Under the pieces are notes generated by a model. That model did not search any database, was not told where the DNA came from, and saw only the letters and a program-made list of their open reading frames with translations. From Adiantum capillus-veneris (taxonomy: Eukaryota; Streptophyta; Polypodiopsida; Polypodiales; Pteridaceae): 64,000 bases of DNA. This document shows positions 35,855-47,166 of the stretch, in pieces (positions within the stretch are counted from its first letter, which is position 1; every line of letters starts with the position of its first letter). Both the position numbers and the translations under genes were made by a program. The stretch covers positions 74,953,169-75,017,168 of the forward strand of contig CM043958.1 in NCBI GenBank assembly GCA_014529385.2, in the 5' to 3' direction.

Positions 35855-37101
35855 AATGCTCTAGAAAATTATACATTGGAATATTTACAAAGGTACTGTG
35901 CTTCAATGATTCAACATCTACTATCTCTTTTAACCCCAAGAGTTTTAGATGCAGAAGATAGTTTTGTCGATGACCATATTATAGCTTTAACAAGGACCGG
36001 TGAATAGGAAGTCATGCGAATTTCCACCACTGGAAATCAAATCCCTAAAACTGACCCAATATTAGAGGAAAATACATCGGTAAGCTTTGCAGTTGGAGTG
36101 GCTGAATCCAAAGTTGGGGTTGATCAGTGTGAAGTAGACCAAGCCCCTAAAAAAGCAAATGTAAAATGCTCCTCAGAGACGAGGAATGCAGCAGAGGTTC
36201 TAGGCCAAGCAGAGGAGGATAAGGGAGTGCCTATTATTGTGACACAGTATGCGGGTCATGATCAAAATCAGGGAGTCCAATCTCCCGTAATTGCAGATGT
36301 GAAGAGCTCTTCAGAGCTAAGAGAAGATACAGAGTGTCTTGACCATGTAGAGGAGGAGGCCAACATTGCAAATCAAGGCCAGGAACAAACAACAGGACAA
36401 GTTAACCATTCGGCCATGGAAACACAAGAGTCATGTATTGCACAACCACAAGAGGTGGATACCCTTGGCAATACAGAAGGAAACATCGACACTCAACAAC
36501 AAAATGTCAGCATTAGAAATGACCAGTATGGACTCTTGCTTCAAGTAGATATGGTTGTTCCGGTAATATCCATTGTACTTAAATAATATACGCTTTTTTG
36601 TTTCTAGCTACTTATATGTATGCACACAATGATTGCAGAGATTGATTATCTTGGATCTCAATGGATTGTTGCTGTTACGACAGCCGTACAGTATACATAT
36701 AGAGTTCTCCAATTTATGTAGTTTCCGCTTGGGAAATGTCAGAGTATTAATTCGACCAGGCACAAAGGAATTTTTGAATTTTTTGAATCCACAGTTCAGG
36801 GTTGCTATCTGGTCTTCAATGTAGGCCCAAAACCTGAATCCCCTTGTTACCATAGTTTGCAATTTGACTGAAATTCAAAGATCAGATTTTTGTTTTGTGT
36901 AGTCAAAGAAATTGTAATACCATTGCGGGACATTTCCACCCAACTAAAGCTAATGTACCACTTCTCTACAAGATCTTTGAACAAATCAATGTTCCTTATG
37001 ATGCTCTCGATACTTTGTTGATTGATGACACACCACATAAGGGTTTACTTAATCCACCCAGCACTACTATTTCCCCACCTTCATTTGAAGGGCATCTTTA
37101 G
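35855..37101 (+). pseudogene. Gene C, C-terminal part: acidic linker and FCP1/NLI-type phosphatase-like domain
   Basis: An exon at 35855-36562 has a TAG at 36006, then an acidic, Gln-rich stretch with two similar segments (NVKCSSETRNAAEVLGQAEE and DVKSSSELREDTECLDHVEE). Exons 36639-36820 and 36903-37101 join in phase and encode a HAD fold of FCP1 homology: motif I LDLNGLLLL, RPGTKEFLNFLN, motif II-like VAIWSS, and motif III LLIDDTPHKGLLNPP. Motif I has Asn where active phosphatases have the second Asp, a form I associate with plant NLI-like proteins. Intron phases fit a single fusion gene with the H3/protease part. It could instead be a separate downstream gene. Confidence 0.72.
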
Positions 37102-37249
37102 GATTTTTACCTAGAGGACATTTTGGTCCCATACCTGCAAGCAATGTACTTAAGCCCATTGAGCACATCAGAATTTGTACTTACAAATGTACTTAGTAAT
37201 TCATTGTTTATACCTTAAATTGATACTGTCTACATGTCTATGTGTTTTG

Positions 37250-37256
<7 letters not shown>

Positions 37257-37296
<40 letters not shown>
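37257..37296. repeat. (GA)n microsatellite between genes C and D
   Basis: About 20 GA units lie in the convergent intergenic region 37102-37560. No gene is seen there. Confidence 0.85.
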
Positions 37297-37298
<2 letters not shown>

Positions 37299-37559
37299 TT
37301 GAGCAAACAATTGATAGTAAAATTAAACTAGTCAAAAAAGTTACATTTTGTTGAAGCTATTCACGGTTGATCACATGGGTATAATTTGAATACGGCCAGA
37401 AAGATCTCCATAGAAAAAATGCATCTCCCTTTGTTGCATTACTCTTCGTCCGCCCAGCAAGAAATAAAAGTTTACGGAGTCAATGTCGGTAGTCTCCTCC
37501 ACTATGTCGTGTCGAAGTTACAAAAGATTGCATTGCTGCCTTGTTGTAATTACTTTCAT

Positions 37560-38840
37560 AAGATTTAGGTCTTTGTCCAACACTTCCACATCTGTGACAG
37601 CATTGTTTTTCAAACTTGCTGCCTCTTGATCCATAGGCACATAGCAACCTTCAACAATGTGAGAACGCTTGTACCAAAAGGAGATTGTTAATGTCTGTGT
37701 CGCAAGCATACACTTGAAAATGAAAGTGTCAAGAGAAATCTCACAACATATGACATCTGTTTCTTTCACATACCACCCTCAATCAAGAAGCTTATCACAC
37801 AAGAGGGAATCAAATGATTTGCAGAGCAGCATAGTTTTAGCAACATGTACTTTACAGGTATGAAATAACTCAACAAAGAGACTATCAGGACAAAAAATTG
37901 CAGGTTTCACCAATTTAGTGGGTACAGAGTTTCGGAGAGACCTCTAAACATCCCAATAGAGCCTGCTCCTCAGTGCCTCGCTGATTATTGTGTCGAGAAC
38001 GGGCCAATGCACGGAGTTCCAGTTGGTTGGTAGTGGAACCTTCACCAACACTCCTCTCTGATTCCTTTGATTGAGTTGGTAGAAATGGTCATAGAAGAAA
38101 ATACCCTCATCTACCAGGCTTTTGCTAGTTTTGCCAACATATTGCAAGATTGCAATATGAGCATGGGTCACAGAGATGAGACCTATAATGCACTCCAGTG
38201 GCTCTCATTCTCATACAACAAAGGATAAACATCTGTGAATGTAATAGAATAGAAATTAAAAAAAACATCTATATAGCCTAATTATATACCTGTGATAAGA
38301 GAAGAAAAAAATAGATTCACATTTGAAATCTATGATAACATTTATAGAGGAGTGCTAAATAATTAACTTATAGTTGCACCGTGGATTATGCACCATGGAG
38401 ACATCGTCGCCATTAGCAATCACATCAGAGTGAGTGAAAACATGTTGAACAAAGACTTCTTTCACAGTCTTCTTACCAACCTCGACTTTGAAATCTAGAA
38501 CTCTTGCTTTTCATGCAGAAAAAAATATGTTTGTTGCTTTCGAGATTTTTCTCCTTCTTGGCTGCATAAGAACCCAAGAACCTTTGCTTATCCTCTGCTC
38601 TTGCCACCTATTATCTGTAGTGAGAGAGTTTGAGATTGACATAGTGCTTATGCTACTACATGGTCTTCTTGGCACACTAATGGTGAGGCTAGTTGGGGAC
38701 AGTGTAGAGCAACCTCTAGAACTTCTTGGGCGGGTAAAAGACGAAGCCGTAGGTAAAATGGAGGGAGAATGAGGTTTGAAAGCCTTTCATAAAGGTAGTG
38801 GATATCTTTTAATGAAGGGAGAGAGTTAGCTATCAATCAG
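37560..38840 (-). pseudogene. Gene D, decayed minus-strand gene near the right end
   Basis: A Ser/Arg/Pro-rich N-terminal patch lies at about 38820-38520 (RPCSSISTMSISNSL). Open blocks follow at 38510-38372 (ARVLDFKVEVGKKTVKEVF, VIANGDDVSMVHNPRC), 38222-37944 (IGLISVTHAHIAILQYVGK, LPTNWNSVHWPVLDTII) and 37865-37575 (KSFDSLLCDKLLD, one TGA, then GWYVKETDVICCEISLDTF). Spacers between them look like introns. I do not recognise the family. The combination is BAH-reminiscent, but I will not assign it. It converges on gene C and starts near the right TIR, mirroring gene B. Confidence 0.45.
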
Positions 38841-39035
38841 TATCAAGTGTCATGAACTTGACGGCTACTAGCAGTGGGCCCTACTTTATGAGACGAGGAA
38901 GTTACCTTACGAAAATGGGACAAAACTCAATATTTTAAAATGTTTTCTTTCATTTTTGTGTTGTTTTCCATGTATTTATATGTTACGTAAGGTTGCTGCT
39001 CATTGACTGTGCCTTCTTTTCTCTCTCTCTTCAAT

Positions 39036-39070
39036 AAGACCCTCCAAATGACCTCCAAAATTTCCTAATG
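39036..39070 (-). repeat. Right terminal inverted repeat of the 37-kb island
   Basis: Ends CCTAATG and matches 34 of 35 positions of the left repeat in inverted orientation. Confidence 0.7.
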
Positions 39071-39640
39071 GTGCTCCAACCATCAAGACTGACATATGTC
39101 CTATTACCCATGGATGTACCAAAATCTACCTGAGGATTTAGGATAGGCATATGTGACTCTCTAGAATACATGCAATCATCCTCATCAGCATATAACATGC
39201 TGTCATGCATCCGTCGTAGTCGAACAATCGCTGGATGGGACTGTGTGTCAACAATGTCCTTAGGATATGCCGCTATAATTTCATGTCTCGTCTCTATCCT
39301 CTGGACTCGGTAGAGTACCTCTATGGAATCTATGAGATAATCGTGAAGTGTAGGGTGTGCACTGGCTCTAAGTGTCTAGAAAGCAGGAGTAGAATGTTCA
39401 TGAGGCCAAAGCCTCACATAATATATAGCAATATCATGATAGCAACTTATAGGTCAATCACGATAGCATAAAAGTCCATTGTACTCTCCTACCAACCGTA
39501 ACAATACTAAATTGGAGTCGCTAGGGGTCATGGTCACCAAATCTATCAATCCATGCCAAATCTAGCAATCAAAGGCTAGCCAAGCGCTAATCTGGGGTCA
39601 TTGCATATGAACAAGCTCTAAAAAACGTCTCTCAGTCCAA
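39071..39640 (-). pseudogene. Decayed ORF, upstream half, split by the island
   Basis: A minus-strand open stretch from about 39355 to 39071 contains ETRHEIIAAYPKDIVDTQSH, RLRRMHDSMLYADEDDCM and GNRTYVSLDGWST. It then runs into the island and continues in frame at 1748. Fragments at about 900-850 on the minus strand (SLDIHTHPTLVELHRLEH) resemble the DTQSHPAIVRLRRMH part, suggesting an internal repeat. The protein family is unknown. It is probably the first ORF of the LTR element whose 5' LTR is at 42.4-43.0 kb. Confidence 0.45.
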
Positions 39641-40925
39641 GTCGCTATCAAAAAGCAATCAACGGCTCAAATCGGACTCTAATTGTATGCTAGCATATGA
39701 CCAATGGCTAAAATCAATCCAAGACAAGATCTCACGTGTAAATGGGCTCTAACTAGCGTAATCTGATAAATATCAAGACCACAAAAAAATCTCTATAGCA
39801 AATTGGGGTCAAAAGTGATCTCTCATGGAATCTCCAATCGAATCGAGCCAAAATGGAAAAATGCTCGTGAACAGTCTTTAAGGCTAGTGAACTGGCCAAA
39901 CATAGACCAAAATCAAAATATGTGTAAAAATAGAGTGTGCGTGCAATCTAGCTCAAATCTAGTCAATTATGGCGTAATCGAGCAAAAGTCGGGCTCTCCG
40001 GGCGTACATACTCTAAACGTGTCTAATCATGCATAAATGTGCATAAATGGGGCATGTACGGGGTATAACATGTGTGTGTGATGCAAGAAGAAGAGTCAAA
40101 GAAGAGAAATGCAAATTTATTTTTTGTTTTTTGAGTTTTTGATTTTTTAAAATATTAAAATATAAATATCTACTACAAAGAAAAACAACAACAAATTTAA
40201 ATTTAAAAAAAAGTGACTAAAACAAAAATATTAAAGGAAAAAATCTCAAAAGAAGAAATAAGAAAATCAAATGCAATTTTTTTTTTCTACAAGTTTCTCG
40301 TCTTTTTGGTGTTTTCGTGATTTGTATTATTATTTTTGATTTTTTTATTTTTAAGAATTTTTGGTAATTTTTTTCCAAAAAAATTGAGTTTTTTACTTTA
40401 TTTGAATTTTCTATTTTTTGGATTTCTTCCTAATTATTTTTAAATATTTTTCTAGTTTTTGAAAAAAATTTGGTTTTTTGATTGATTTTCTCTTTTTTGA
40501 GGTTTTTGTGATTTGTTTTTTGGGGCTAATATACAAATAAATGAAATGAAAATGATATTGAATTGAAATGAGAAGAAATTTAAAGGGAATGAAAACAAAA
40601 TGAAATGGAATTAAAATCAAAATTGAAAAGAAACAAAATGAAATAAACACAATAAAAAGAGTCAATGACACCAAAAAATAAAAGGACAAAAGGTTACAAG
40701 ATTGAGGAAAGAGAGAAAGAAGACAAGGGAAAGAGAGACATGCTTTTTTTCTTCTTCTTCTTCTTGTAGCTTAATGAGTTTGTGTGTGTAGGGCTGCGTT
40801 CACGCATGTGTGTGTACTGTGTGGTGTGTGTGTACACGTGTGTCTCTGTGTGTGTGCAAACGGTGTGTGTGGAGTGTGAATGTGAGTGTGTATGTGTATG
40901 TAAATGGTGTATGTGGGTGTGAATG

Positions 40926-40966
<41 letters not shown>

Positions 40967-41848
40967 ATTTTTCTTTTCTTAAAAAAAAAATAGAAAACAA
41001 TACAAAAAAGTAAAAGAATTTGGCCAAGATTGGAAAATTACTCAAAAACTGTCCAAAAATATTAAAATTAGTCAAAAAATCAAGGGAAGTTCACAAAGTA
41101 GCAAAACACGCTCCCGATTGACACTTCACCTTAGGTTTTTTCATCTTCATCATTTTTTGCATAAAAATTAGCAATTTTAGGCAATAAATTAGCAAAAAAA
41201 CACCAAAATTTTGTAAAAATTAGCCTAAAAATCACCAACAAATTTTTTTAAATTGTGCAGTCCAATCTAGCTCAAAATGAAACACTTACCAGCACTGTTG
41301 CACCCTTCAATCAATCATTTTTCAAATTACCACTCAAATCCGAATCAATTTTGATCGTTTTTTATCCAATTTGATCCAAAATTAGTCTAATTAGTGGCCT
41401 AATTAGATAAATTTTTACACATCAATCAATTACACCATCAAATCAGTGTTTCAATCAATTCAATTGCATTTTAATTCACTCATTCAAATCAATTCAAAAG
41501 TGTGTAACTTTGCACAATTAACACACTTGCAAGCTTGCACACACATAACTTTTCTTGCAATTTTGACGGCATAACAGAGTGATTTTGTGACTCAAAAGAT
41601 TGATCCATAATCATCACAAAATCATCAAGCATACAAGTGCTTTCTAATCATTCAATCGGCATAAAATTTATCGCAAACTGCACATGAAATGTGCACACTT
41701 TTGCCTACACATAGGCAAACACAAAACCACTCCTAATTTTAGCACATGAAGTGTGCTTAAACCACTTGAATTCCTGCAATAACCAACAATTACAATCAAA
41801 ATTAGTGCACTCACATTGCATCGATTCCAACTTCAAATGATGCCTAGA

Positions 41849-41938
<90 letters not shown>

Positions 41939-42409
41939 CGCATTCGCTTCACCGCACCTTCACCTACATGCAAGCGATAGGCCAAATGTCATGTGTAGCA
42001 TCACTTTCATTAAAAATTAGACACATAAGAATGATGGGCATGCATCAAATTAGTGATTTAGCAATGTGTAGCACAAAAATCCCATATAATTAGTGAGTAC
42101 TCAGAGGGGATAATTAGCAAGAAATCCCCAAATTACACACTAAAAATTGCACAATTTTGCATGAAATTTTTACAAATTTCTTGCAAAAAAGGGATTTTCT
42201 TTCCTCTAATTAGGCTCATAAACACTATGTGCACTAAATGGTTAGTAGATTAGAGTGAAATTAGTGTGTAATCAATATGTACAAAAGGAAAAAAACATAA
42301 AACTAGTCTACAAGCTACACAAAACAAACCGTATTGCCATTCCTTCAATCAACACCAAATCCTAATGAAAATTAAACTCAAACCATCACATGGGTGATCC
42401 TCTAGCTTA
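39641..42409 (-). other. AT-rich leader of the split LTR element, with microsatellites
   Basis: No coding sequence is supported. 40090-40700 is extremely A/T-rich. (TG)n tracts lie at 40930-40965 and at 41851-41936, the latter about 43 units. 41100-41800 is AT-rich unique sequence. On the minus strand it lies between the PBS at 42.41-42.44 kb and the ORF at 39.6 kb. Confidence 0.5.
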
Positions 42410-42437
42410 GGCGCTCGATCCCCTACAAGGGCACCAA
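42410..42437 (-). promoter_or_regulatory. Probable primer-binding site of the split LTR element
   Basis: Minus strand TTGGTGCCCTTGTAGGGGAT lies directly after the LTR end. It resembles the TGGCGCCGTTGCCGGGGA-type PBS of some plant Ty3/gypsy groups. Confidence 0.5.
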
Positions 42438-42996
42438 TGTTGGCAGTCATAGCATAGCTCCCAACCAACCGACATAATGTTAATCCGGTGGATCAAAACC
42501 CAACTAGTGCATGGAGGTGTGGATGTACCAAATGTGATGGATTGAGGACTCTAATGAGAGAGTAGGAGTTTGTGATTAGAGAAGAGGGAATGTAAGAAGA
42601 CATGAGAAGCTCTTCACACACACCTCGATCCATCACTCAAGTCTCACAAGATCAAGGAAATGATGCTAATCTTTCACTAATGACTAACATTCACACACAA
42701 ATCATGCACACACAAGCATATGGAAGCCAAGATTAGAGAAATGCAATGCCATTGCCTCAACACACACACTCTAATTGAGCACATACTCTCCACCCTAGCT
42801 GTCAAAAGAATGAGCTTCACATTGTAGCATTTGACATTTATACCTAGGTTTTTAAAGAAGTGGTGGGTCATCCAAATGTGCATAAAAGGCCTAGGCTCAT
42901 AGAGCCTAGGCCTTAGAAACAAGAAAAGTACGTATACACATGTGTGTATACATCAATGAAAGTAGAATGTATGTCATTGATGCTCGCGCGTCAACA
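42438..42996 (-). repeat. Putative 5' LTR of the split minus-strand element
   Basis: 559 bp with TGTTGGCAG...GTCAACA borders and a PBS-like site on its left. The partner 3' LTR would lie left of the window. A single copy cannot prove it. Confidence 0.45.
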
Positions 42997-43411
42997 AGAG
43001 GATTCTAGAAAGGCCAAAATGCTTAGACGTTAGGACCATTCAAAGGCTTTCCCAAAAATCTTCAAAAGTTCTAGAGAAGGATATTCAAGCTTTTGAATCT
43101 AGTAATAATAGTGCAAAAGTAGAGGTAGGACAAGTCAAGGTGGACTTTTGGTAAGAATAGTGCAGAAGTATAAATAGCAAAACTAGCTAAAGGCTTGGAG
43201 GAGCATCTTGAGAAATAGGTAAGCAAAATCAAGGTGGACTTGGCTACCAAAGTTGATAAGCAAGATTTGGAGACAAAAAAGGTTGAACAACAACAATCTA
43301 AATCTCCACAAAAGGATCCATCAGCTAAGAGACATGAGAAGAACTGCAAGGATATTTTTCCAAAGGGAAGGTCATCTAGTTCAGATAGCAATTCTAAGAA
43401 TGAATAGGATC

Positions 43412-43458
<47 letters not shown>

Positions 43459-45398
43459 AAAGTATGTAAGATAATTTAGAAGTTGGCTATTGAAATTGAT
43501 AAAATCACAAGAACATTACTTGAAGTGTCCAACTAAAAGATAGAGAAAGAGAGAGTGAGACACAATGGTAGATGACCTATTTGAAATTAAAGATGACAAA
43601 GTACTAATCATCTAGATTGATTACAAGATCAAGAAATAGTGGGAACCACTATTAGGGTTAATTCTAGATGGCGGTGCTGAAGTGGCAATATTCTAGGGGA
43701 GTATGTGACATAGAGACTAGGGACTTAGAAGATAAAAACCTACTCCTTTCATAATTAAAACGGAAGAACAAAGAATTTTACAGTCCAATGGACTAATTGA
43801 GAACCTTCAAATCAAATACCACTAAGAGAAGTTAAAAATCAGTTTTTTGGTTCTAGATGTCCAAAGTGTATATAGCATGTTGTTAGGAAGGCTATGGTTG
43901 AGAAGTGTAGAATCCATACAAAACTATGTAGGCCAAAGACTAACAATATGAGGACCAATATAGAAATCACATTAAATGTAACATCACCAGAAGCAAGAGA
44001 ATAGCAATGCGTCAAGCAAAGTTATGTAGGAAGTATGGGACCGAGAAGATAGAGGGGATAATAGCATCGATGAATATCTTTCCCATAGCAAAGATAGACA
44101 TGACTATAGCTCTTCTCAATTGAAAAGGGAAAAACAACAAATAAAGTAGTAACCGGATAACTTCACTAAGTCAAACCCAGAGAAAATACTAGTTAATGTG
44201 GATGGTAGGCCTTAAGGAGAATATGCTAGACAACTAGGAAAATAGGTAGTAGAATGCACATGCACTTGAATATAGTAGGGTACAACCTAATCAAGAGAGG
44301 TACTCAACAAATAAAAATAATCCAACTAAGTAAGAGGTATATTCATAGAAAAATAAGATATCTAAATTGAGCTCATTTCTATAATACATTCATTTCTATA
44401 GAAGGTTTATTCATATGTTTGCAATGAAGGCCATTTCAACGTATGAATTACTCTAGAAAGGAGTTAAATTTATATGGACTCTAGAATGTGAAGCCAATTT
44501 CTAGTCTCTAGAGGAAGCCGTTATCATGAAACTTGTCCTTTGCTAGACAATTCAATAGTCAATTTTCATTTTCATGTAGATACCTCTAGTAAGGACATGG
44601 GAGCTATTTGCACCCAACTCGATGGAAAAATTGACTATCTAGTATACTTTGCTAGAGGATGGGTATTCAGCCATAGAAAGAGAAGCAGCGGGAATGGTAT
44701 TTAGTGCCACAAAATTTAGACATTATATGTTATGGAACCTATTTTATTTTTATGTTGATCATCAAGATTTAATTTATTTGATTAGTAAAGTGGTCATTCA
44801 AGGAAGGTAAATTAGATGGGTGATTCTCCTTTTGGAATTTGATTTCAAGATTTTCCATAAGCATGGCAAGACTCACTATGGTGTAGATTCTCTTTCCAAA
44901 AGTACGAAAGTATCTCATTGACATCCTTGAGGGATGAACTAGTAGACAATAAATTATTTCAAACAATGAAAACTCAAGAACCAAATCCAAAGTGGCAGGA
45001 CGTGTATGCCTTCATGTAGTATGGTGGATTTTTAGAAGATGGCTCTCAGTATAGTAAAAAGGATCTCATTATTAAAAGCTTGAAATTTACTATCATAGCT
45101 GGATCCCTATACAAACTTTGCATTGATGGAGTGTTGAGAAGATATATACATACGCAAGCAAGGATACAAGTAATAACTGAGGCACACAATGCCACAATTT
45201 GAGAGAGAATTTTTCTACTCACATCATTTACAAGAAGATTTTGTACGGACGGTTATAGTGGCAGATGTTAGAGACTTTTGAAAAACATGTCATATTTGCC
45301 AGAGAATGGGAAGACCCCAATGCAATAGAGTGCATGATTGAGCATTTCATGTGACAGCACTAGCAGCAACAAGGTGGTTGAGCAGTAGCGACAAGCTC
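42997..45398 (+). pseudogene. Decayed Ty3/gypsy gag-pol remnant
   Basis: Plus-strand blocks appear in normal gag-pol order. A charged gag-like coiled coil lies at about 43200-43400 (VDLATKVDKQDLETKKVEQQ). A knuckle end EHYLKCP lies near 43530, and a protease-like LILDGGAEVAIF near 43675. RNase H lies at about 44560-44910 (FHFHVDTSSKDMGAICTQLD, ATKFRHYML, RWVILLLEFDFKIFHKHGKT). Integrase zinc-site traces lie near 45280. Stops and shifts are frequent. A (TG)n tract is at 43422-43458. The fold-back element at 45399 cuts it. Confidence 0.65.
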
Positions 45399-46362
45399 TG
45401 TTAGCTGCTCAGCTAACAAAAGGACATCATTATTAATTTTATCCTCATTGATTGTTTCACAACTTTATGTATTAATGAGAAATCTTGTAAAAGTCCAAAG
45501 CCGTTGTATTATCAAGAGTGTAATTAACCATTCTTAAAACTTTACTTCCATAAACTCCTGATGGTCTAAAATCTTATGAAACAAATACAAAGAAAACTCT
45601 TTCATTTGTTAAGACAATAGCTATCCTAATAATCTACGTAGGACAAGGATAACAACCGATAGGTTCTTTAACACTTGTAAAACATACTTAAGCACTTTGT
45701 TGTCTTCTTTATATGAGTGCATATGAAAATTCTATATCTTGTTAGAGATGTTTAGCATTGTTGAAGTCCTTACCTTGGACATGAAGGCGTATTCCATCCT
45801 CATAACCTTGTGTAGTCTTGATGTATAAGATAATAGGAATTTTATTGCATTCTAATTGTATTGTAAAAAAGTGAGTCAAATACAGAATCTTTTTTGTGCA
45901 AACTACCTTCCTAATCTCTAATTCCAATTTTCTTTTGAACAGTATGTTCTTTGTGTATGAATATTATCTTAATATAGAACGCACACATCCTAAAAACAAG
46001 GCCTTCCTAGGCTACTCTGTTGGTCAAGATGCTAGCTTAGACAATCAAAAATAATAAAAACTTGGCAAACCGAGGTTGAAAGACTTTCCCTTCTTTTAAT
46101 GCAAAGTTTGCTACAAAAGGGTTCGAAATTCTTTGCCAATCAAATATTAAACTTTCATAGCGTTATGCTAAGACGATGTAAAAACTATAAAGACAAATCA
46201 CTCAGGTTTGACCAAATGTGCGGCATTAAAAATGGGTTGTTCTGAGAAGATACTGTCAACACTGCTACCAATGTTGTTGTATAGCTTACTCAACACTTAT
46301 CAAATGTGCATGTATGTATGAATGTGTATTGTTTGTGTTTTTTGTGAATGACCTAAAGAGTT

Positions 46363-46393
<31 letters not shown>

Positions 46394-47166
46394 AATAAGC
46401 ATAGTAAATTAATTAGGTCCAAGGTAAATAAGAAAAAGTAATGATTCCATTACAAGCTATGCAAGTACAATAACTTTGTACTCCACTATTCAATGATTGC
46501 AATGTTATCTGGATCCGTCATAAATAAACCAACTAAAATAAACCTTCAATTTATGGACTGCAAGAATTAAGAGGAACGCATATAGATACCTAATCAACAA
46601 AGAAGTTGGGAACCATTGGACATGGTTGGAGTTCATGAGAGATTGAAGACACAGAACAGAGATGGGTACATGGTTAAGTAATCTTCAAGAGATAAGTGTG
46701 CATCAAGGATGAGTGTGGCATTGGTGTTAAAAAAGAAGTCATGCCATGCATGCAGTGGAATCACTTACACATGTGTCACATCCAATCAGACCAATACTTA
46801 CCCATGTTGGTGAGCATCTCCTGATTCAAATTATAGATCTACTTAAAGTGAAAGCAAGTGAAACACAAAGAAGATATACTTTGCAATTGTTTGTGTGATA
46901 GTGGACCTCAAACATGCCTGCAAAGTGGTTTTCCATTCCATTTTCTAACTCAAACTTTATAATTGAAAGATGTTATAGACAAATAGTTGTAAAACAATAA
47001 CTCATATATTTAGACTGAACATTCCTCTCTAAGGGATGAGGGGTAGGTTGGACATTCGGATGTAGGCAAGGGTTCAGACATTCATGCCTTTTGCTGCATT
47101 CCATGATTAAAGTCTTACTCATGCAATGATTAAAATCACAAATGTCACTTGCAAATGTGTTAGAAT

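Larger units (their letters stand above)
1749..39070. mobile_element. Large TIR-bounded DNA transposon carrying four nested insertions
   Basis: The left end (1749-1783) starts CATTAGGAAATTTTGGAGGT. The right end (39036-39070) is its reverse complement, matching at 34 of 35 positions. Removing CACTA, Ty3/gypsy, LINE and copia insertions leaves about 11.6 kb. That core holds four decayed genes: A(+) at 2.1-12.4 kb, B(-) at 22.0-12.5 kb, C(+) at 34.3-37.1 kb and D(-) at 38.8-37.5 kb. The external minus-strand ORF rejoins in frame when 1749-39070 is removed, which supports these boundaries. No convincing target-site duplication is seen. A 465-bp MITE at 54467-54931 has related ends. The superfamily is not identified. 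Confidence 0.6.
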
